From Streptomyces sp. RKAG293 (GTDB taxonomy: Bacteria > Actinomycetota > Actinomycetes > Streptomycetales > Streptomycetaceae): a stretch of 64,000 bases of DNA. The translations under genes were made by a program, and so were the position numbers. The notes under the pieces are model-generated. The model saw nothing but the letters and a program-made list of their open reading frames with translations. It did no database searches and was not told the origin of the DNA. The stretch covers positions 2,610,501-2,674,500 of the forward strand of contig NZ_JAJOZB010000001.1 in NCBI RefSeq assembly GCF_023701745.1. Direction: 5' to 3'. This document shows positions 48,488 through 57,487 of this stretch, in pieces (the stretch's first letter is position 1; the number at the start of each line of letters is the position of its first letter).

Positions 48488-48909
48488 GCACCGACAACAC
48501 CCAGCCTCCAGTCATCGACCCGGACCGGCTCACCATCAACCAATTGCGCGGACTGAACTGCGCGCACTGCGCAGCGCGCCTCTACCGCGCCCGGTCGATA
48601 GGCACACACCACATCGGGGCCGGCGTGTACGCCGACGACGTCGAACTGTATGCGTGCGAACCGTCCTGCGCCGTCGCGGTCGAACGGCAACCGCACGCAT
48701 GGTGCCACTTGTGCCACGACCCGATCAACGTCGCAATGGCCGTCCCAATCGGCTACCGGCCCGCGCCGACCGGTCCCGGCCGCTTGCTGTACGCGGACGC
48801 CAAGTGCCGTGTGGCGTACCGGATCATCCCGCTCGCCGAGCACCCGGCGGACACGGACGGCACCATCCGCTTCCGCACCGCCGACCCGTTCGCTCCACGG
48901 TCGCGCTGA
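48484..48909 (+). CDS. Small Cys-rich protein, function unknown
   Basis: 141 aa. Cysteine pairs LNCAHCAARLY, ACEPSCAVAVE and HLCHDPINVAM suggest zinc binding. There is no signal peptide. The ATG at 48484 overlaps the stop of the RsbW-like gene. I do not recognise the family. Cysteine and His spacing, and its place behind a GntR operator and an ATPase-fold protein, are the only clues. Confidence 0.6.
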   Translation: MSTDNTQPPVIDPDRLTINQLRGLNCAHCAARLYRARSIGTHHIGAGVYADDVELYACEPSCAVAVERQPHAWCHLCHDPINVAMAVPIGYRPAPTGPGRLLYADAKCRVAYRIIPLAEHPADTDGTIRFRTADPFAPRSR

Positions 48910-49048
48910 GTCCGGGCCGTCAGTGTTGACCAGCAGCGCCGGTACACGGCAGCCCACCCGGCAACGCTTGGTCACAGGTCCGTCACTCCGGCACCGGCCA
49001 TCCCCCTGCGCTGCCACGCTGCATCCTCGAGATCAATCAGGGGGACCC

Positions 49049-49570
49049 ATGCATGCTCATCCAGCCCGCACCGCCTTCTTCGCCTGCGGGCTCCTGCTCG
49101 CTACCGGCTGCTCCGTGGGCAGTTCGCCGACTCCGGACAAGCCCGTGGGCCAAGTCGGTCCGGGGAGCACCAGAACTGATGTCACGGCGACCACGGCGTT
49201 CGGCTCGATTGCCAAGGATGTTCCGAGTGCGAAGCTCACGGTCACGGTGACCGCTGAGAACGACAGCAATCACCTGATGGGGCGCCCCGGCCAGTACACG
49301 TCAGCGATCAAGTTCGCTGACAGTCGGATCAAGGGTGCCGACGCCAGCATGTACAAGACGGGCGACGTCGAACTCGGCGGCTGCATCGAAGTCTTCCCCA
49401 CCACAGAGGCCGCGAAGACCCGCGCCGAGTACATCCAGAAGGTCACGGCGAGCATCCCCATGCTCGCCGAGTACGACTACCCGCACGGGACGGCCCTCGT
49501 CCGCGTCTCCCGGTACCTCACGCCCACCCAAGCCGCCGCCTACGACAAGGCCGGCTCCAAGCTCGGGTAA
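49049..49570 (+). CDS. Small lipoprotein, function unknown
   Basis: 173 aa with a lipoprotein signal (TAFFACGLLLATGCSVGS; Cys21). The mature part is largely polar, with TVTVTAENDSN and YTSAIKFADSRIKGADASMY, and looks like a small beta-rich domain. GGGGGA precedes ATG 49049. It may be a separate unit from the upstream pair (139-bp spacer). Not recognised further. Confidence 0.65.
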   Translation: MHAHPARTAFFACGLLLATGCSVGSSPTPDKPVGQVGPGSTRTDVTATTAFGSIAKDVPSAKLTVTVTAENDSNHLMGRPGQYTSAIKFADSRIKGADASMYKTGDVELGGCIEVFPTTEAAKTRAEYIQKVTASIPMLAEYDYPHGTALVRVSRYLTPTQAAAYDKAGSKLG

Positions 49571-49599
49571 CCGCTGGCCACAAGCTGGTCGGACAGGCC

Positions 49600-50610
49600 C
49601 TACGGGCGCCGCCTCATTCGTTGGCCCACTTCGCCCGCGTCCGTCTCCCACCAGGGGCGGGTCATTTCCGGGACGGCGGGGGCGGGCTCGTGGGCGGACG
49701 CGGGTGCCGGCGTGGTCGCGGGCTTTGCTGGGGCCGCTGGGAGGAGCTCCAGGTCCAGGCGGGCGTCCAGTTCTGCGGTTTTGGCTCGGTCCGTGCGCCA
49801 CCACTGGGCGAAGACCGCGATCAGGAAGGGCAGTCCGACCAATTCGGCGAGGGTGAGCATCAGGCCGCCGCCGATCAGCTGGTCCTGCTGGAGGGTCGGG
49901 CCCCAGGTGCGGGGCTGGGACGCGTACCAGTGGCCGGCGACCAGGGTGCCGCTGGTCATGACGACGATGCCGGGGAGGGAGTCGAAGAGGCCGTCGAGGA
50001 AGACCAGGGCGGCCCGGACCGGGTGGGTGCACCAGCGGGGCAGCAGTTCCTGGTGGGTGAGCATCGGCAGGACGAACAGGCAGCCGGTCAGCAGCAACTG
50101 GAGATGCATCAGCTGGCGGACGGCGTCATGGCGCAGCGCCGTCTCGAAGTAGGGCGTGAAGTAGATCGTCAGCTCGGAGCCGAGTACCGCCGCCGAGCTG
50201 ACCAGCGGATACGTCAGCAGGCGCACCACCCGGCCGGTCAGGACGCCGTGCAGCGGGCCGTCCGGGGCCGCCAGGGCCAGTGGGTCGCCGAGGGCCAGGC
50301 CCAGGGGGGCGATCAGGTCCAGCACGATGTTCTGCACGGCGGCGGGCCAGAACAGCACCCGCCCGTAGACCGCCAGGCCGGACATCGTGGCGACCACGAT
50401 CGCGCCCAGGCCGAGCACGAGGAACGCCGTGGTCCGTGCGACCGGCCAGCGGCCGCCGGCGCGACGGTGCCGCCGCACGCCCGCCACGTAGAGGCCGCCC
50501 AGCAGGACCACGGCGGCGAGCGCCACGCCGTCCAGCTGCCAGGCGCCGAGGAACGTGGACACCGTCAGTTCCGGCAGAGCCGCCGCCGTGGTGCCGAGCG
50601 CAGCAGCCAT
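49600..50610 (-). CDS. CtaG-like cytochrome c oxidase assembly protein
   Basis: A 336-aa membrane protein with seven to nine helices, matching the caa3_CtaG family: LFWPAAVQNIVLDLIAPLGL, LMHLQLLLTGCLFVLPMLTH, and WYASQPRTWGP-type loop histidines. The C-terminal ~60 residues are a Pro/Ala-rich cytosolic tail. Members of this family help copper insertion or assembly of cytochrome oxidase. ATG 50610. It ends in the dispersed GGACAGGCCCTA motif, which contains its stop codon. Confidence 0.85.
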   Translation of the reverse strand: MAAALGTTAAALPELTVSTFLGAWQLDGVALAAVVLLGGLYVAGVRRHRRAGGRWPVARTTAFLVLGLGAIVVATMSGLAVYGRVLFWPAAVQNIVLDLIAPLGLALGDPLALAAPDGPLHGVLTGRVVRLLTYPLVSSAAVLGSELTIYFTPYFETALRHDAVRQLMHLQLLLTGCLFVLPMLTHQELLPRWCTHPVRAALVFLDGLFDSLPGIVVMTSGTLVAGHWYASQPRTWGPTLQQDQLIGGGLMLTLAELVGLPFLIAVFAQWWRTDRAKTAELDARLDLELLPAAPAKPATTPAPASAHEPAPAVPEMTRPWWETDAGEVGQRMRRRP

Positions 50611-50678
50611 GTCGTCCTCGTCCTCGCATCCGTCCGGTCCCGGCGGCCAACGCTAGACCTGCCGGGGTGGACGGATGC

Positions 50679-50714
50679 GGGCAGGGCCCGGCGTGTCGCT
50701 GCCGGGCCCTGCCC
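50679..50714 (-). terminator. Terminator after the TerC gene
   Basis: A perfect 14-bp GC stem (50679-50692 with 50701-50714), 8-nt loop, 8 bp past the TerC stop. Confidence 0.85.
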
Positions 50715-50722
50715 ACCGCGCG

Positions 50723-51703
50723 TTACGCGTCGATGCTGTTCTTCTCGGCCGCCTCGGCCGCCGCCTGCTTCTTGGAGGCGAACAGGCTGGTGACGGTGGT
50801 GACCGCGAGCACGGCCACGATGACGCCGAGCGAGACGGGGATGGAGATCTCCGGGACGTTCACCCCGGACTCGTGCATCGCGTGCAGGACCAGCTTCACG
50901 CCGATGAAGCCGAGGATGACCGACAGTCCGTACGAGAGGTGGACCAGCTTCTTGAGCAGTCCGCCGATCAGGAAGTACAGCTGTCGCAGACCCATCAGCG
51001 CGAAGGCGTTGGCCGTGAACACGATGTACGGGTCCTGGGTGAGGCCGAAGATCGCCGGGATGGAGTCGAGCGCGAACAGGACGTCCGTGGTGCCGATCGC
51101 CAGCATGACGACGAGCATCGGCGTCATCAGGCGCTTGCCGTTCTCGACGATGAACAGCTTCGTGCCGTGGTACTTGTCGGTGGACGGGACGCGCTTCTCG
51201 ACGAGCTTGAGGAGCTTGTTCTCCTCGAACTCCTCGTCCTCGGGATCGGCCAGCGCCTCCTTGATGAGCTTCCAGGCGGTCCAGATCAGGAACGCGCCGA
51301 AGATGTAGAAGACCCAGGAGAAGTTGGCGATGATCGCGGCGCCGCCGGCGATGAAGACGGCGCGCAGCACCAGCGCGATGAGGACACCGACGAGCAGCAC
51401 CCGCTGCTGGTACTTCGTCGGCACCGCGAACTTCGACATGATCAGGACGAAGACGAAGAGGTTGTCGACGCTCAGCGACTTCTCGGTGATGAACCCCGCG
51501 AAGAACTCGCCCGCGGGCTGACCGCCCGCGAAGAGTGCGAGGCCGAGCCCGAACAGCGCGGCGAGGACGATCCAGACGACCGTCCAGATGCCCGCTTCCT
51601 TGATGGTGACGTCGTGCGGCTTGCGTCCGATGAGGAAGTCGACGGCGATCAGGGCACACAGACCCGCGATGGTCAGTGCCCACATGGTCAAGGAAACATC
51701 CAC
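50723..51703 (-). CDS. TerC-family membrane protein
   Basis: A 326-aa protein with eight or nine helices and the paired acidic motifs of TerC (ITEKSLSVDNLFVFVLIMSK and IGTTDVLFALDSIPAIFGLT). A charged cytosolic loop (residues ~160-195) separates the halves. TerC proteins function in metal (Mn) handling and tellurite/stress tolerance. GTG 51703 gives the normal length. It lies next to two TerD-type genes, so this is a ter-like cluster although each gene has its own spacer. Confidence 0.9.
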   Translation of the reverse strand: MDVSLTMWALTIAGLCALIAVDFLIGRKPHDVTIKEAGIWTVVWIVLAALFGLGLALFAGGQPAGEFFAGFITEKSLSVDNLFVFVLIMSKFAVPTKYQQRVLLVGVLIALVLRAVFIAGGAAIIANFSWVFYIFGAFLIWTAWKLIKEALADPEDEEFEENKLLKLVEKRVPSTDKYHGTKLFIVENGKRLMTPMLVVMLAIGTTDVLFALDSIPAIFGLTQDPYIVFTANAFALMGLRQLYFLIGGLLKKLVHLSYGLSVILGFIGVKLVLHAMHESGVNVPEISIPVSLGVIVAVLAVTTVTSLFASKKQAAAEAAEKNSIDA

Positions 51704-51784
51704 TGCGCCTCCGGTAGTTCACTACGAACAGTGAACGGTACCGGAATGCCCAAGAGAAGGCAAAGGTAAGGTCAAAATACCAGG

Positions 51785-53620
51785 TCAGCGGCCATACGCC
51801 TGCCGAGCAGCCGCGACCTGACGGAGGACCTGGGGCACCACGTGACTACCCGGAGGCACGAGCAGCGGCTCATATGTCCAGGCATGGCCGACCCAGGGGT
51901 CCGCGAGGTGGTCCTCGGGGGTCGGGGTGAGCCGCATCAGGGACCGCCACAGCGGGTCGAGGACCGGGCCGTACGCCCGTGCGTCGTCCCGGTCGGCCAC
52001 CATCAGCAGGTGCACACCGACCGACGGGCCCTCGTCGGCGAGGTAGCGCAGCTGGTTGACGGTGCGGTCGTCGAAGCCGTACGGGAAGTCGTTGACGATC
52101 AGCAACTGCTCTGCGGTGTCCAGGTCCACCGGCAGCGAGTCCGGGGCGCCGGCCCGCATGGCCATCTGCACCAGGTCCACCCGCTCGGTCATCCTGCCGA
52201 TCAGCGCCGCCACTCCGGCCGCGCCGGTGGCGGGCGGCATCCGCAGGGTGCCCGACTCGGTCAGCGGGGTGAGCGCGGCGCTGCCGGTGCCGGCCGGGTC
52301 GATGACGTGCACCGAGAAGTCACCGGCCGGGTACGAGGCGAGCAGCCGGGCCGCGATGGTGACCGCGATCTCCATGGCCAGCCGCCGGTCCTGCGAGCTG
52401 TCGATCCACAGACCGCGCTCCAGCGGCAGTCTGACCAGCAGCGGGATCCGCAGTTCGGGGGTCTCGGGCAGATGCAGATTGCCGAGCCTGGCGGCCATCG
52501 GCACCTCCATCGGCACCGTGTAGCCGTGCCAGACCGGGCTCTCCCAGCCGGCGTACGGCGGCGGCAGCGCCGGTTCGACGACCTCGGACTCGGCGCGCAG
52601 CTGCGCCAGGTCGCGGTCGAGGACGGCACGGGCCTGGTCCATGAGGTCGGTCTGCTTGGCGCGGGCCTGGTCCCGGGCGGCGTCGGCGGCCGGGCCGACG
52701 CGGGTGCGCGGGTCGGCCAGCAGCCGGTCCAGTTCCTGGTCCAGCCGGGACTCGGCGAAGTCGACCGCGCTGCGGTAGGCGGCGGTGGTGCGGGCCAGAT
52801 CCTCGAACATGCCCCAGACCTGGTTGTAGAGCCGCTCCTCCATCGTCCAGCCGCTGGCGTCACCGGCGACGGGCTGCGGGGCGCTCCCCGGGGGCGTGGC
52901 GTCCGCCGGCCGGCCGGGCGGCAGGTCCGGGGTCTGCGGGGCGGTGTGCCGCCGGGGGTGCTGGTAGCTGACCGGGCCGCCGGGGGTCGCCCCCGCGGAC
53001 GACGACGCCGGGGATCCGGCCTGCTGCCGGGGCGGCGGGGTGACCGAGCGGGCCAGTCCCTTCGCCACCGCGTCATGGATGCCCGCGGCGAGCCCGGCCG
53101 CCTCCGGAACTCCCTGGTCGCGCAGCATGGCGGCCAGGCCGCCCGCGTACCCCTGACCGACGGCGCGGACCTTCCACCCGCCCTGCCTGCGGTAGAGCTC
53201 GACGGCGACGACCGCGGTCTCCGGGCCGAGCCCGGTGATGGTGAATCCCGCGACCTCGGACCCGTCCAGCGTGGTGACCGCGACATGCGGAGCGGCCACC
53301 ACGCCGAAGGAGGCCGGAACGCCGGCCGCGGTGGGGAGTGCGAGCAGCACATGGACCCGGTGGACGTCCTCGGAGAGGGCGCCCAGGTCCACCGCGAGCC
53401 GGTGGGAGGCGGCGGCCTGCTGGGACACTTCGAGGCCGGGCAGGTGCGGCGACCCGGGGTGGGCGATCCACTCCGTGCCGCTCACCCGCCCCTGCTCGTC
53501 ACCAAGGGTGGCCACGGCCACCACCGGCGTGCCCGCCGTCACCCGGATCTCCAGACGGCCGGCGCCCTCGGGCCCGGCCGGGAGCGGATGATTCTGTCCC
53601 CGGACCAGCTCGGCAGCCAT
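51785..53620 (-). CDS. TerD domain fused to a degenerate FtsK-like ATPase domain
   Basis: 611 aa. Residues ~1-175 are a TerD-like beta-sandwich (HRLAVDLGALSEDVHRVHVL, GFTITGLGPETAVVAVELYR). A Pro/Ala/Ser linker (~190-270) and a charged helical stretch (~275-345) follow. Residues ~365-610 resemble an EccC/FtsK ATPase, but the P-loop position reads IDSSQDRRLAM and Walker B reads LLIVNDFPYGFDD. ATP hydrolysis is therefore doubtful. ATG 53620 is preferred over a second ATG 15 nt earlier. It is followed upstream by a repeat-rich spacer and another TerD gene. Confidence 0.75.
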   Translation of the reverse strand: MAAELVRGQNHPLPAGPEGAGRLEIRVTAGTPVVAVATLGDEQGRVSGTEWIAHPGSPHLPGLEVSQQAAASHRLAVDLGALSEDVHRVHVLLALPTAAGVPASFGVVAAPHVAVTTLDGSEVAGFTITGLGPETAVVAVELYRRQGGWKVRAVGQGYAGGLAAMLRDQGVPEAAGLAAGIHDAVAKGLARSVTPPPRQQAGSPASSSAGATPGGPVSYQHPRRHTAPQTPDLPPGRPADATPPGSAPQPVAGDASGWTMEERLYNQVWGMFEDLARTTAAYRSAVDFAESRLDQELDRLLADPRTRVGPAADAARDQARAKQTDLMDQARAVLDRDLAQLRAESEVVEPALPPPYAGWESPVWHGYTVPMEVPMAARLGNLHLPETPELRIPLLVRLPLERGLWIDSSQDRRLAMEIAVTIAARLLASYPAGDFSVHVIDPAGTGSAALTPLTESGTLRMPPATGAAGVAALIGRMTERVDLVQMAMRAGAPDSLPVDLDTAEQLLIVNDFPYGFDDRTVNQLRYLADEGPSVGVHLLMVADRDDARAYGPVLDPLWRSLMRLTPTPEDHLADPWVGHAWTYEPLLVPPGSHVVPQVLRQVAAARQAYGR

Positions 53621-53667
53621 GCCGCCACCCCCCATTGGTGTTGTACGCGTCGTGCGTGTGCAGCTGT

Positions 53668-53783
53668 CGTGCGTGCGCTGCCGGCGTGCGTGCGCTGCCG
53701 TTGCTCTCGTGGTGCTGTTGTTCTCGTGGTGCCGTTGTTCCTTGGTGCTGTGGATCCGTGGTGCTGTCGATCCGTGGTGCTGG
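53668..53783. repeat. Short tandem repeats between two TerD genes
   Basis: A 16-bp unit CGTGCGTGCGCTGCCG is repeated perfectly at 53668-53683 and 53685-53700. It is followed by about five imperfect 13-17-bp units with a TGGTGCTGT core (53705-53783). No gene fits the spacer. Confidence 0.75.
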
Positions 53784-53795
53784 GCGCCTGTGGAG

Positions 53796-54374
53796 TCAGA
53801 GCGCCGGCAGGATCGACGGCATCAGGTCCTGGAACGTACGGCCTGCGGCCGGCGTACCGATGGCGGTCATCGACCAGCCGCTGCCCGCGCGCTGCACCTT
53901 CGCCATGATCTGCGCGGTGTACTGCCCGCCACCGGTCAGGGTGTAGCGGGCCAGCTCCTGGCCGTTGGTCTCGTCGACGAGACGGCAGAACGCGTTCTGC
54001 ACCTCGGCGAAGGTCTGCCCGGTGAACGAGTTCACCGTGAAGACGATCTGGTCGATGTGGACCGGCACCCGCTGCAGGTCCACCAGGATCGACTCGTCGT
54101 CGCCACCCTGGCCGGCGCCGCCGACCACGTTGTCGCCGGTGTGCCGGACGGAACCGTCGTCGCTGACCAGGTGCCGGAAGAACACCACGTCCACCGGCTG
54201 CTTGTCGGCGAAGAGCACCGCCGAGGCGTCGAGGTCGATCTCCCGGGTGCGGCTGCCGAACAGACCGCGGCGGGGCGCGGCCTGCCAGCCGAGCCCCATC
54301 CGAACGGCCGTCAGCGTCCCCCCGTCGGACTTGGTAAGGCTGATCTGCTGGCCCTTGGTCATGTTGACCGTCAC
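53796..54374 (-). CDS. TerD-family stress protein
   Basis: 192 aa. Calcium-binding TerD fold: IDLDASAVLFADKQPVDVVF, TGDNVVGGAGQGGDDESILV and RVPVHIDQIVFTVNSFTGQT, including the conserved acidic clusters (DLDAS and GDDESI). Family members are cytosolic and linked to tellurite, oxidative stress and phage resistance. GTG 54374 has AGAGGGG 7-8 nt upstream; ATG 54362 is an alternative. It is upstream of the TerD-FtsK-like fusion on the same strand. Confidence 0.93.
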   Translation of the reverse strand: MTVNMTKGQQISLTKSDGGTLTAVRMGLGWQAAPRRGLFGSRTREIDLDASAVLFADKQPVDVVFFRHLVSDDGSVRHTGDNVVGGAGQGGDDESILVDLQRVPVHIDQIVFTVNSFTGQTFAEVQNAFCRLVDETNGQELARYTLTGGGQYTAQIMAKVQRAGSGWSMTAIGTPAAGRTFQDLMPSILPAL

Positions 54375-54468
54375 GCGCTGTCCCCTCTCACCCGTCACCG
54401 GACTGTGTGCGGTTGCCCCGCACCCTAACAAGACGCCGGGACAGCGCACCTCGGTTCACCCCAGGGCA

Positions 54469-54491
54469 GGGTCTGTCGGCCGGACAGGCCC
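54469..54491 (-). terminator. Short hairpin at the uvrB 3' end
   Basis: GGGTCTGTC (54469-54477) pairs with GACAGGCCC (54483-54491) with one G-T wobble, immediately after the uvrB stop. Part of the dispersed GGACAGGCCCTA motif. Confidence 0.55.
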
Positions 54492-56587
54492 TAGGCGATA
54501 CCGGCCTCGCGCATCTGCCGCAGTTCCTTCTTCAAGTCGCCCAGCTCGTCACGGAGTCGGCCCGCGATCTCGAACTTCAGCTCGGCCGCCGCGGCGTGCA
54601 TCTGCGCGGTGAGCTCGGCGATCAGGTCCGCCAACTCCTCGGCGGGCAGGCTCTGGGCCACCCGCTTGCCGCCCGCCTTGGACGACAGTCCCGGCACCGG
54701 GGCCTTGCCGCGCGAGCGCTGCCTGCCGGAGCCCAGCAGCTCCTCGGTGTCCGCGTCCTCGCGGGCGAACGAGTCGAGAATGCCCGCGATCTTCTTGCGG
54801 AGCGGCTGCGGGTCGATGCCGTGTTCGGTGTTGTAGGCGACCTGCTTCTCACGGCGCCGGTTGGTCTCGTCGATGGCCTGCGCCATCGCGGGAGTGATCG
54901 TGTCGGCGTACATGTGGACCTCGCCGGACACGTTTCGGGCCGCACGGCCGATGGTCTGGATCAGGGAGGTGCCCGAGCGCAGGAAGCCCTGCTTGTCCGC
55001 GTCCAGGATCGCCACCAGCGACACCTCGGGGAGGTCCAGGCCCTCACGGAGCAGGTTGATGCCGATCAGCACGTCGTACTCGCCGGCCCGCAGCTCGCTG
55101 AGCAGCTCCATCCGGCGCAGCGTGTCGATGTCGCTGTGCAGGTACCGCACCTGGATGCCGAGTTCCAGCATGTAGTCGGTGAGGTCCTCGGACATCTTCT
55201 TGGTGAGGGTGGTGACCAGCACCCGCTCGTTCCGCTCGGTGCGCAGCCGGATCTCGTGCACCAGGTCGTCGATCTGCCCCTCGGTGGGCTTGACGATGAC
55301 CTGCGGGTCGACCAGCCCGGTCGGGCGGATGATCTGCTCGACCGCGCCGTCGCCGCGCGACAGCTCGTACTTGCCGGGGGTCGCCGACAGGTAGACGGTC
55401 TGGCCGATGCGCTCCAGGAACTCCTCCCACTTCAGCGGGCGGTTGTCCATCGCGGACGGCAGCCGGAAGCCGTGGTCGACCAGGGTGCGCTTACGGGAGG
55501 CGTCGCCCTCGTACATGGCACCGATCTGCGGCACGGTGACATGCGACTCGTCGATGACCAGGAGGAAGTCCTCCGGGAAGTAGTCGATGAGGGTGTTCGG
55601 GGCGGTGCCCGCCTCACGGCCGTCCATGTGCCGTGAGTAGTTCTCGATCCCGGAGCAGCTGCCGATCTGCCGCATCATCTCGATGTCGTACGTGGTCCGC
55701 ATGCGCAGCCGCTGGGCCTCCAGCAGCTTGCCCTGCTTCTCCATCGTCGCGAGGGTCGTCTCCAGCTCCTTCTCGATCCCCGCGACGGCGCGCTCCATGC
55801 GTTCCGGTCCCGCGACGTAGTGGGTCGCCGGGAAGACGTACATCTCCCGGTCGTCGCTGATCACCTCGCCGGTGAGCGGGTGGAGGGTGGACATCGCCTC
55901 GATCTCGTCACCGAACATCTCGATGCGGACGGCGAGCTCCTCGTAGACCGGGAAGATCTCGATGGTGTCGCCCCGGACCCGGAAGGTGCCCCGCTGGAAC
56001 GCCAGGTCGTTGCGGGTGTACTGGATGTCCACGAACTTGCGGAGCAGCGTGTCGCGGTCGATCGTGTCACCGACCCGGAGCCGCACCATGCGGTCGACGT
56101 ACTCCTGCGGGGTGCCCAGGCCGTAGATGCAGGAGACCGACGCGACGACGATGACGTCGCGACGGGTCAGCAGGGAGTTGGTGGTGGAGTGGCGGAGCCG
56201 CTCGACCTCCTCGTTGATCGAGGAGTCCTTCTCGATGTAGGTGTCCGTCTGGGGGACGTACGCCTCGGGCTGGTAGTAGTCGTAGTACGACACGAAGTAC
56301 TCGACGGCGTTGTTCGGCAGCAGCTCGCGGAACTCGTTCGCGAGCTGCGCCGCGAGGGTCTTGTTGGGCGCCATGACGAGCGTCGGGCGCTGGAGCCGTT
56401 CGATCATCCACGCCGTGGTCGCCGACTTTCCGGTGCCGGTCGCGCCGAGGAGGACGACATCCTTCTCACCTGCGCGGATACGCCGCTCCAGCTCCTCGAT
56501 GGCGGCCGGCTGGTCACCATTGGGCTGGAAGGGGCTGACGACCTCGAAGGGCGCCACAGTACGTTCGATGTCTGATACGGGCCGCAT
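54491..56587 (-). CDS. uvrB: Excinuclease ABC subunit B
   Basis: 698 aa. Helicase-like motifs: Walker [31 protein letters not shown] beta-hairpin, DEAD-type [15 protein letters not shown], motif [14 protein letters not shown], and the C-terminal UVR motif [20 protein letters not shown]. It verifies damage handed over by UvrA and recruits UvrC. ATG 56587. It stands alone rather than in an operon with uvrA or uvrC. Confidence 0.97.
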   Translation of the reverse strand: MRPVSDIERTVAPFEVVSPFQPNGDQPAAIEELERRIRAGEKDVVLLGATGTGKSATTAWMIERLQRPTLVMAPNKTLAAQLANEFRELLPNNAVEYFVSYYDYYQPEAYVPQTDTYIEKDSSINEEVERLRHSTTNSLLTRRDVIVVASVSCIYGLGTPQEYVDRMVRLRVGDTIDRDTLLRKFVDIQYTRNDLAFQRGTFRVRGDTIEIFPVYEELAVRIEMFGDEIEAMSTLHPLTGEVISDDREMYVFPATHYVAGPERMERAVAGIEKELETTLATMEKQGKLLEAQRLRMRTTYDIEMMRQIGSCSGIENYSRHMDGREAGTAPNTLIDYFPEDFLLVIDESHVTVPQIGAMYEGDASRKRTLVDHGFRLPSAMDNRPLKWEEFLERIGQTVYLSATPGKYELSRGDGAVEQIIRPTGLVDPQVIVKPTEGQIDDLVHEIRLRTERNERVLVTTLTKKMSEDLTDYMLELGIQVRYLHSDIDTLRRMELLSELRAGEYDVLIGINLLREGLDLPEVSLVAILDADKQGFLRSGTSLIQTIGRAARNVSGEVHMYADTITPAMAQAIDETNRRREKQVAYNTEHGIDPQPLRKKIAGILDSFAREDADTEELLGSGRQRSRGKAPVPGLSSKAGGKRVAQSLPAEELADLIAELTAQMHAAAAELKFEIAGRLRDELGDLKKELRQMREAGIA

Positions 56588-56626
56588 GGAACCACCGTAC
56601 GGCCCAGCACTGACAAACCACGGGGA

Positions 56627-57421
56627 TCACCGTGGGCGACGGCCGTGGACGGGCTCGCGGACCGGCTCGTAGCGGGGCTTCTGGACCCCGGGCGGGTCCA
56701 GCGCCACCACGACCCCGGCCAGGAACAGGAACACCACCGGGCCGATCAGGACGGGCGCCAGGATCGCGGCGGGCGAGGCGCCGCCCAGGCCGCCGGCGAT
56801 CCCCGAGTCGTGCAGATGCACCCGGAGCGCGGCCATGCCCGTGTAATGCATGCCGGTGACCGCGACGCCCATGATGACGCTGGCCCCCATGCTCGCGGCG
56901 AAGCCCTTGACCGACACCGCGGCCCACAGCGCCGCGGTGGCCGCCGCCACCGCGATGCCGATCGACAGGTACACCGTTCCGGTGTTGTAGGAGAGGTCCG
57001 CGTTCAGCTTCATCCCGGCCATGCCCAGGTAGTGCATGGCGGCCACCCCGACGCCGGTGATCGCGCCGGCGGCGAGCAGGACCGGTGCGCCGCGGCCGAA
57101 GAACCCGACCAGGAAGACGCCGGCGCCGACCACCGCGATGGCCACCCCGAGGCTCAGGAAGGTGATCGACTTGTCGTAGTTGATCTCCAGCTGGTCGACG
57201 GTGAACCCCATCATGGCGATGAAGTGCATCGTCCAGATGCCCGAGCCGATGGAGACGGCGCCCAGGGCGAGCCAGCCGGCCCGCCGGGACCGCTCCATCA
57301 CGAGCGCCCGGACCGTGCAGCGCAGTCCGAGAGCGGCTCCCAGGCAAGCCATGACGTAGGCCACCACGGGGGTGATCCAGCCGTACGTGAATCCGTTGAC
57401 CGTTCCGTACATGCCGTCCAC
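56627..57421 (-). CDS. MHYT-domain membrane sensor without an output domain
   Basis: A 264-aa protein with seven helices and three MHYT motifs: WTMHFIAMMGF, AAMHYLGMAGM and TGMHYTGMAAL. These may bind metal and sense O2, CO or NO. The protein ends with a short basic tail and has no GGDEF, EAL or kinase domain. GTG 57421 has GGAAAGG upstream; the first 11 codons of the longer frame are dispensable. What it signals to is unknown. Confidence 0.85.
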   Translation of the reverse strand: MDGMYGTVNGFTYGWITPVVAYVMACLGAALGLRCTVRALVMERSRRAGWLALGAVSIGSGIWTMHFIAMMGFTVDQLEINYDKSITFLSLGVAIAVVGAGVFLVGFFGRGAPVLLAAGAITGVGVAAMHYLGMAGMKLNADLSYNTGTVYLSIGIAVAAATAALWAAVSVKGFAASMGASVIMGVAVTGMHYTGMAALRVHLHDSGIAGGLGGASPAAILAPVLIGPVVFLFLAGVVVALDPPGVQKPRYEPVREPVHGRRPR

Positions 57422-57487
57422 GGCGGGCCTTTCCGGCGCATCGAGTTGGCACACGATAGGACGGCCCGGCGAATATCTGACCGAGTT

